Assembly (NCBI RefSeq): GCF_042676985.1
Contig: NZ_JBHTIK010000011.1
Location: 124,001-188,000 of the forward strand
Length of the DNA stretch: 64,000 nt
Origin: Sphingosinicella xenopeptidilytica
GTDB taxonomy: Bacteria; Pseudomonadota; Alphaproteobacteria; Sphingomonadales; Sphingomonadaceae
Reading direction: 5' to 3'
Part shown: positions 58,364 through 64,000 of the stretch, one piece after another
Layout: every line of letters starts with the position of its first letter
Position numbering within the stretch: the stretch's first letter is position 1
Position numbers and translations under genes: made by a program
The notes under the pieces: model-generated
The model's input: only the letters and a program-made list of their open reading frames with translations
What the model was told of the DNA's origin: nothing
The model's database searches: none

Positions 58364-60868
58364 ATGACGACAGGACGAAAAGCCTTGGCGCTGGGCATTG
58401 CCGCGGCGTGGGTATTGGCCGCGCCCGTTGCAGCAGCGGAACCGATTGAATTCGCGGTTGCCGCGCAGCCGCTCGGGACGGCGCTGACAGAGGTCGCGCG
58501 AACGGCGGGCCTGGAGGTAATGTTTCCGGCCGATGCCGTCGTAGGCCGTCGTGCGCCGGCGATCAGCGGACGCCGCACGCTTGCGGACGCGCTCGACCTG
58601 CTGCTGGCGGGGACCGGCCTCACTGCGACGATCGAGAACGGGACCATCGTCGTCCGGGAGGGCGGCGAGATCGTGGTCACGGGAACGCGCATCCGCGGCG
58701 GCGCAATCGCCTCGCCGCTGATTTCGATTTCGGGCGCGGACATGCGCGCTGCCGGCCATTCGTCGCTGACCGAAGTCGCCGCGGCGCTTCCCCAGAATTT
58801 CGGGGGCGGTCAGAATCCGGGTATCGGCTTCAACGTGCCGCTGGCAAGCGGCGAGAACGTCGGCTCGGGAACGTCGATCAACCTGCGCGGACTCGGCCAG
58901 GATGCGACGCTGACCTTGTTCAACGGACGGCGGCTGTCGTTCGGGGGCAATCGCCAGACGATCGACGTTTCGGCGATCCCGGTCGCGGCCGTTGATCGCC
59001 TCGAGATCGTCGCCGACGGGGCCTCGGCGCTGTACGGCTCCGATGCCGTTGCCGGCGTCGCCAACATCATCCTGAAGCGCGACCATGATGGCGTAACCAC
59101 ATCGGCACGCTTCGGCGCCTCGACAGATGGCGGCAATGCGCAGCAGCAATACGGGATCGTCGCCGGGACGCGCTGGGCGGGCGGGGGTCTCATCGCGACG
59201 TACGACTATGGCCGCCAGTCAGCGATCCTGTGGCGGCAGCGCGACTATAGTGCGGATGTAAACTACGGCCTGTCGCTCTATCCCGAGCTTTCGCATCATA
59301 GTGTCGTAGCCAGTGGCCACCAGGCGCTTGGCGACCTTACGGTCGCTCTTGATGCGCTCTACAATCGTCGCAGCGAGCGGCGTATCTATGCCGTGCTGGC
59401 GGACCCTGCGTATCCGACATTCGCTGTGCCGGGGCGGACAGAAAGTCTCTCGATCGCTCCCTCGCTCAAGATGGATGCCGGACGCTGGTCGCTCGGCGTG
59501 TTCGCGACCTACGGCTTCGATCACACCCGGTACGGGACCGACATGCTGTCGGGCGGGACGGTAACCCGCACCTTGCGCGGCTGCTATTGCAACACCGCCT
59601 GGTCGGCGGAAGCCAATGCGGACGGGCCGCTGTTCGTCCTGCCTGCGGGAGAGGTGCGCGCGGCGTTCGGCACTGGATACAGGGTCAACGATTTCCACGC
59701 CTATCGCACGGTGGGCCCGGTGCAGGACATCGATGTCTCGCAGGATACGTACTACGCATTCGGCGAGCTCAGTATTCCGCTTGTTTCGCCGGCGCAGGGT
59801 TTGAGGTTCGCACATCGGCTCGAACTGAGCGCTGCGCTTCGCTACGAGAATTATCCAGGGGTAGACAAGGTCACGACGCCGCGGCTCGGGCTTGTCTACG
59901 CCCCGACGCGCGATATCGACCTCAAGGCATCGTGGGGGCGCTCGTTCAAGGCGCCGACGCTCTGGCAGCAGCACAGCGGACAGATCGTCGACCTGCGGCC
60001 CGCGTCGACGGCGGGCGGCATTGGCCTCCCGGCATCGGCGACGGTGCTGACCGTGTTCGGCGGCAATCCGGGGTTGAAGCCCGAACGCGCCTCGACGTGG
60101 TCTGTGAGCGCGGCACTTCATCCTGAAGCCTTGCCCGGAACGTCGGTCGAGATCAGCGGTTTCGGAATCGACTACGACGAACGGATCGTAACACCGATCA
60201 CGCAATATGCGCGCGCACTGTCGAATCCGGCCTTTGCCGAATTCGTCGTCAGCAATCCGTCGGCAGCGGATATCGCTGCCGCATTCGACGGCCGCGAGTT
60301 CGTCAACCGGGCAGGTGTTCCCTACGATCCGTCGAACGTCGCAGCGGTGATCTGGAACGCGAACGTCAATGCCGCCTGGCAGAAGGTACGCGGTATCGAC
60401 GTCGCCGTGCGTCAGCGCTTCGAACTCGGCGTGGATACGGGGCTTATTCTCAGCGGGTCGGCGACCTGGATGAAGAGCCGGCAGAAGGTCAGTGACGGGC
60501 AACCGGAAATGCGGCTCGCAGGAACGGCCTTCAACCCGCCAAAATTCAGGACGCGGGCTGGCGCGACTTATGCCGCACCCGAATTCGATCTGTCGGCGTT
60601 CGTCAATCACGTCGGGGGTGTCGATCAGACACGCATTGTTCCTGCCGAACGCCTGCACGGCATGACGATGGTTGATCTCAGCTGGGTGTATCGCCCTTCG
60701 GGATCGGGTGTGTTTCGAAACCTCGTGTTCAGTGTGTCCGTTGCGAATGTTCTGAACGCGAAGCCCGACACGTTCAGGCCCGACTACGTTCTCGATGCCC
60801 CTTACGACTCGACGAACTATTCGGCGCTTGGCCGTGTCGTGAGTGCCGGAATCAGCAAAAGCTGGTGA
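58364..60868 (+). CDS. TonB-dependent receptor with STN signalling domain
   Basis: 834 residues. Signal peptide (ALGIAAAWVLAAPVAAA), then an STN domain at about 25-100 (IEFAVAAQPLGTALTEVARTAGLEVMF, ISGRRTLADALDLLLAGTGL) that contacts FecR. The plug follows with INLRGLGQDATLTLFNGRRL and ASALYGSDAVAGVANIILKR. The barrel ends near SAGISKSW. GGGAGGGGGAG precedes the ATG. It is placed directly before the lasso isopeptidase gene, so a lasso peptide is the likely ligand. Confidence 0.93.
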   Translation: MTTGRKALALGIAAAWVLAAPVAAAEPIEFAVAAQPLGTALTEVARTAGLEVMFPADAVVGRRAPAISGRRTLADALDLLLAGTGLTATIENGTIVVREGGEIVVTGTRIRGGAIASPLISISGADMRAAGHSSLTEVAAALPQNFGGGQNPGIGFNVPLASGENVGSGTSINLRGLGQDATLTLFNGRRLSFGGNRQTIDVSAIPVAAVDRLEIVADGASALYGSDAVAGVANIILKRDHDGVTTSARFGASTDGGNAQQQYGIVAGTRWAGGGLIATYDYGRQSAILWRQRDYSADVNYGLSLYPELSHHSVVASGHQALGDLTVALDALYNRRSERRIYAVLADPAYPTFAVPGRTESLSIAPSLKMDAGRWSLGVFATYGFDHTRYGTDMLSGGTVTRTLRGCYCNTAWSAEANADGPLFVLPAGEVRAAFGTGYRVNDFHAYRTVGPVQDIDVSQDTYYAFGELSIPLVSPAQGLRFAHRLELSAALRYENYPGVDKVTTPRLGLVYAPTRDIDLKASWGRSFKAPTLWQQHSGQIVDLRPASTAGGIGLPASATVLTVFGGNPGLKPERASTWSVSAALHPEALPGTSVEISGFGIDYDERIVTPITQYARALSNPAFAEFVVSNPSAADIAAAFDGREFVNRAGVPYDPSNVAAVIWNANVNAAWQKVRGIDVAVRQRFELGVDTGLILSGSATWMKSRQKVSDGQPEMRLAGTAFNPPKFRTRAGATYAAPEFDLSAFVNHVGGVDQTRIVPAERLHGMTMVDLSWVYRPSGSGVFRNLVFSVSVANVLNAKPDTFRPDYVLDAPYDSTNYSALGRVVSAGISKSW

Positions 60869-60922
60869 TTGTCCTTCGCCGCAGCGGAACGGAGCTTTCG
60901 CTGCGGCCTACCGGAGTTTTTC

Positions 60923-63004
60923 ATGCATTATCATCGATTTCCCGGCTGCACGCCGCCGCTCGCAGCCTGTCTTGCCGTTCTCCTGATGGCAGGTTGCGCC
61001 GCGCGCGCAGCGACACCGATCGACTATGCCGATATTGCCGAGATCAGAACGATTGATGGTCTGACCGTCTCTCCTGACGGCCGCTATGTCGCGTACCGCG
61101 TCGTCTCGCCGTCTGTCGCTGCCAATCATATTACGGAGCAATGGTACCGCGTGCCTGTGGACGGCGGCGAGCCGGAGCGCCTTGGTGACGCGGCCGAGCC
61201 GATCGTGATGCCGCTGCACGATGTGGTCGAGGATCCCGTCAGCCAGTGGAATGCTGACGGCAGCGCGCTCTACGTTCGCCGGCTCGAAGGGGCGGCAATC
61301 GGAGTGCACCGCCTTGCGTCGAGCGGCGTGTCGCAGCGGGCGGTTGTCGATGCGGCGGACGTCGAGCGCTTCACGATCGAGGGCAACATCGTCCGCTATC
61401 AGGTGCGCGCGCCGCGTGCGGAGATTGATGCCCGCCAGGCCGACGAGGCGCGTCGGGGCGTGCATTTCGGAACGGACGTGTTCACCGAAGGGCTGCCGAT
61501 GACGCGGAGCGTTCCAATCGGAACGCGCGAGACCTCGATCCGTCGCACCGGCGCGATCGGACCGATCGAGGCTTTCGCCGGACCACTGCGCGACAAGCAG
61601 GCGGTCATCGCGGAGTTGGGCGCGCCCAGCGCGGAACAGCGCACGATCAATCCCTCGCTCGATCTTCGGGGGGCGATCGCTCTTCCGGGTGGTCTGAGGC
61701 TCGTTCTTGAGACACGCGTGCCGAGTGATCCACTCTGGGGGAGGGACTTCCGATCGGACCGGATCACGGTGCTTCGCGCGGATGGACGCAGGCTTGTCTG
61801 CAGTCACGATGTCTGCACCGGTGCGCCGCGGCAGCTGCGGTTCATCTCGGCAAGCTGGACCGGTGAAGTTGTATTCGCCCGCGCCGACCAGGCTGGCCGC
61901 ACGGTGCTCCATGGCTGGACGCCGGCGACCGACCGCTTGCGCACCATCGCGGAGATCGGTGGGTCGATTGACGGGGGTGTTCGTTATACGCGTCCGCACT
62001 GTCCGCTGACCGGGACCAGTCTTTTGTGTGTTGAAGCTGGTCCGGTGCAACCACCGCGCCTTGTGCGGATTGACCTCGCAACCGGCGCTGTCGCGGCGCT
62101 TGCCGATCCGAATGCAGCGCTTCGCGCCAAGCCGCATCTGGCGCCCACGTATTTGTCATGGGCTGACGACAAGGGGCGGAGCGCGGCGGGTCTCCTGATA
62201 CTACCGGAGAACCGCACGGGACCGGTCCCGCTTGTGATTACGACGACGGCGTGCCGCGGCTATCTGCGCGGCGGAGCCGTGCCGCTTGCTCCCGAGCAGA
62301 TTCTGGCGCGCCATGGCATTGCAGCGCTGTGCGTGAGTGCGAGCGACGAGGGCGGAAACGCGCGCGGGCCGGACGGAAAACCTGTTCCGCTGGCCCTGCA
62401 TGAGACTGCGCTCTCGGCCTATGCCGTGATCATTGAGAAGCTCGCTGGGGAAGGCGTCATCGACCGGAAGCGGGTGGCGCTCACGGGGCACAGTTTTGGC
62501 GCGATCATCACGACGCATGCGATTTCGCATACGGACCTGTTCGCGGCTGCCGTGATCGGCACGGGCATCACCACCGACCCCGCGGTGTTCACGATCTCGG
62601 CGCCGCACGCGGACTCGCCGCGCGCGATTTCGTTTCACGGTACGGGACTGCCAGCGCCCGAGGACGATCCGACAGGGATATGGAAATCTGTGTCACCATC
62701 GCTCAATGCCGGCCGGATCCGTGCGCCTCTGCTGATCCAGCCCCCGGAGGACGAATGGCTGATGGCGCTGCCGCTCTTTTCCGCGATCGACCGCAGCGGC
62801 GGTATTGTCGACATGTACGTGTACCCGAGGTCAGGTCATATGCTGCAGCGCTATCCCTCACATGAGTCCTGGCGCTTGCGACGTTCGGTTGAATGGCTGC
62901 TGTTCTGGTTGCTCGGCAAGGAAATCCCAGACGCTGCGACAGACGATCAGTATCGCCGTTGGCGCGCGCTGCGCGCTCGGAAAGCCGCGCAGGGTGTCTC
63001 CTGA
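60923..63004 (+). CDS. Lasso-peptide isopeptidase (AtxE2-type prolyl oligopeptidase family)
   Basis: 693 residues. Exported by a signal with a lipobox-like LMAGC near residue 24. A beta-propeller part (DYADIAEIRTIDGLTVSPDGRYVAYRV, then VDGGEPERL) precedes the alpha/beta-hydrolase with the catalytic serine in LTGHSFGAIITTHA near residue 525 and a C-terminal histidine in YPRSGHMLQRY. Enzymes of this type open the isopeptide bond of lasso peptides. The start at 60923 has CCGGAG upstream; a TTG at 60869 overlaps nothing useful. The last 58 bases overlap the cyclase end on the opposite strand. Confidence 0.88.
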   Translation: MHYHRFPGCTPPLAACLAVLLMAGCAARAATPIDYADIAEIRTIDGLTVSPDGRYVAYRVVSPSVAANHITEQWYRVPVDGGEPERLGDAAEPIVMPLHDVVEDPVSQWNADGSALYVRRLEGAAIGVHRLASSGVSQRAVVDAADVERFTIEGNIVRYQVRAPRAEIDARQADEARRGVHFGTDVFTEGLPMTRSVPIGTRETSIRRTGAIGPIEAFAGPLRDKQAVIAELGAPSAEQRTINPSLDLRGAIALPGGLRLVLETRVPSDPLWGRDFRSDRITVLRADGRRLVCSHDVCTGAPRQLRFISASWTGEVVFARADQAGRTVLHGWTPATDRLRTIAEIGGSIDGGVRYTRPHCPLTGTSLLCVEAGPVQPPRLVRIDLATGAVAALADPNAALRAKPHLAPTYLSWADDKGRSAAGLLILPENRTGPVPLVITTTACRGYLRGGAVPLAPEQILARHGIAALCVSASDEGGNARGPDGKPVPLALHETALSAYAVIIEKLAGEGVIDRKRVALTGHSFGAIITTHAISHTDLFAAAVIGTGITTDPAVFTISAPHADSPRAISFHGTGLPAPEDDPTGIWKSVSPSLNAGRIRAPLLIQPPEDEWLMALPLFSAIDRSGGIVDMYVYPRSGHMLQRYPSHESWRLRRSVEWLLFWLLGKEIPDAATDDQYRRWRALRARKAAQGVS

Positions 63005-64000
63005 TCTGTCCAGCAACGGGCCCAGCTCTCGGCATCGACGAGGCTCATGATCTGCATGTAGCGGACATCGGAGACTGGACGCGGGTCCCGTGTGTAGTGG
63101 GCTACGGCGGTTCGGTCGATGAGGCCATTGTGAGCGAGGAGGCCGTCGCAAAGCATCTCCCGAATTTGCGATCGCCTGGTTTCGAAGAGGGTCATCACGA
63201 AGCTTGCGGGCGTGCCCTTGGAGCGTCGTTCAAGGACGACCGTGGGGAGAATGTCGCGAAAAGCCTCGCGCGCAACGGCACGGTCGCGCCCGCCGCTCAC
63301 CCACATCCAGGCCGGAATGCGCAGGCACAGTTCGACAATGGGCTGCGCCATCAGGGGGAAGATGCCAGGGAGCTGCAGGGTGCGGCCGACCGGATCGAGG
63401 TGGTTGAAGATGCCGAGAATCCAGGCGATGTGCGCGGCCTTGCCTGGCGGCGTTCCCGCGGGCGGAGCCAGCCAGGGGTGGAGAGGCAGCGCTGTTACCG
63501 CTGCCCTGCAATCCCGGCTGAGAAAGGGATTGGCGCGTGGGGGCAGCGGCCTGGCGCCGCGCCAGGCATTGCGCACGCCGCGGACAAGAACGGGCCAGAG
63601 CGGGCTTCCAGTGAGGCTGCCGATATCGCGCGCGGTACGCGCCAAATCCACAAGCCCAGCCTTGGCGAGAATCCGGTCGGCGAGGGGAGACGCTGATCGA
63701 AGCGCACAGAACACGCTGTCTCCGCCGCCGCCGCTCATGAACGCCGTGGCGCGGCGCTCCGAGGCGATCGCCAGCTGAATTGCGTCCGAGGACTGGCTGA
63801 ACGCGCGTGTCGACGGCCGCGGCAGGTGGGCTGCTGCCGAATGTTCCAGATCGACGTGATCCGGATCCTCGAATGCCTCGACAAGCGGAATGCAGAGCGC
63901 ATCGGTAAGGGCGCGGGCATAGACGCGTTCATCGCCGTCGGGCTCCCGCGTGGCGAGCGTGACGGCGGTGATATTCGCGCCGGCACGTTTCAGCGCGGCA
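62947..64000 (-). CDS. Lasso-peptide cyclase, asparagine synthase-like (5' end outside window)
   Basis: About 350 residues of the C-terminal part are visible; the gene continues past the window edge on the - strand. Asparagine-synthase PP-loop SGGGGDSVFCAL at 63690-63730, preceded by HSAAAHLPRPSTRAFSQSSDA. Such proteins activate an Asp or Glu side chain of the precursor and form the macrolactam ring with the N-terminal amine. Its stop overlaps the isopeptidase 3' end by 58 bases in antisense. The precursor peptide, leader peptidase and transporter genes are not in view. Confidence 0.85.
   Translation of the reverse strand, partial: AALKRAGANITAVTLATREPDGDERVYARALTDALCIPLVEAFEDPDHVDLEHSAAAHLPRPSTRAFSQSSDAIQLAIASERRATAFMSGGGGDSVFCALRSASPLADRILAKAGLVDLARTARDIGSLTGSPLWPVLVRGVRNAWRGARPLPPRANPFLSRDCRAAVTALPLHPWLAPPAGTPPGKAAHIAWILGIFNHLDPVGRTLQLPGIFPLMAQPIVELCLRIPAWMWVSGGRDRAVAREAFRDILPTVVLERRSKGTPASFVMTLFETRRSQIREMLCDGLLAHNGLIDRTAVAHYTRDPRPVSDVRYMQIMSLVDAESWARCWTDQETPCAAFRARSARQRRY

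Noticed and set aside
59219..60658. - strand open frame opposite the TonB receptor
   Set aside because: The receptor has its signal, STN, plug and C-terminal features on the + strand. The mirror frame has none.
1..64000. CRISPR arrays, rRNA and tRNA genes
   Set aside because: No spaced short direct repeats, rRNA segments or cloverleaf-like sequences were seen on reading; a tool search was not possible.

Overview
This window looks like a Sphingomonadales (Alphaproteobacteria) genome segment of high G+C. The pointers are the alphaproteobacterial trb-type conjugation module, several small proteins that resemble sphingomonad families (DUF5818, DUF6961 and DUF6771 types), an alphaproteobacterial LexA box of the direct-repeat form GTTC-N7-GTTC, an otsB-GH15-otsA trehalose operon, and a lasso-peptide isopeptidase/TonB-receptor locus. 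No tRNA, rRNA, CRISPR array or integrase was seen.

Region by region. (1) 1-11.4 kb is an anaerobic-respiration block. The + strand carries narG (3' end only), narH, narJ, narI, a parvulin-type prolyl isomerase, moaA, moaB and moeA, that is, respiratory nitrate reductase plus molybdenum-cofactor genes, mostly translationally coupled. Converging on it from the - strand is nrdD-nrdG-ubiM (oxygen-independent ribonucleotide reductase, its radical-SAM activase, and a ubiquinone hydroxylase), with a perfect FNR-type box upstream of nrdD. (2) 11.7-29.6 kb is a complete-looking conjugation module, almost all on the - strand: an rdfS-like helix-turn-helix gene, traF, a lytic transglycosylase, a DUF3363 relaxase, traG, a ribbon-helix-helix gene, trbB-C-D-E-J-L-F-G-I, DUF2274 and AlpA. 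An MNT-HEPN gene and DUF736 sit at its edge. (3) 30.2-39.4 kb is cargo or chromosomal: otsB-GH15-otsA, a LuxR-type regulator, three secreted or membrane proteins and an HWE histidine kinase. (4) 39.7-54.4 kb is a maintenance and DNA-damage module. It has a five-gene run headed by a LexA box (including an SRAP protein and a catalytically degenerate SRAP paralogue), RadC, DinB, a DUF1778-GNAT and a HigBA toxin-antitoxin pair, a ParB-like protein, DUF2958, and a DUF6499/DUF2285 gene split by a +1 frameshift. (5) 54.9-64 kb holds a LuxR-type quorum-sensing regulator, a phytanoyl-CoA dioxygenase-like protein, an ECF sigma factor, FecR, an STN-domain TonB receptor, a lasso-peptide isopeptidase and, running off the end, a lasso cyclase.

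How the parts may work together. The relaxase, traF, rdfS-like and trb genes together with the frameshifted DUF6499/DUF2285 gene match the plan of ICEMlSym(R7A)-type integrative conjugative elements. In those, quorum sensing turns on FseA, which is made only by programmed +1 frameshifting, and FseA turns on the excisionase RdfS. A LuxR-type gene beside the frameshifted gene fits that plan. The lasso locus looks like a sense-import-cleave circuit: receptor, FecR and sigma factor detect a peptide, and the isopeptidase opens it. The element ends, the integrase, the lasso precursor and the leader peptidase are not in the window. All family assignments come from reading the sequence; no database search was run.
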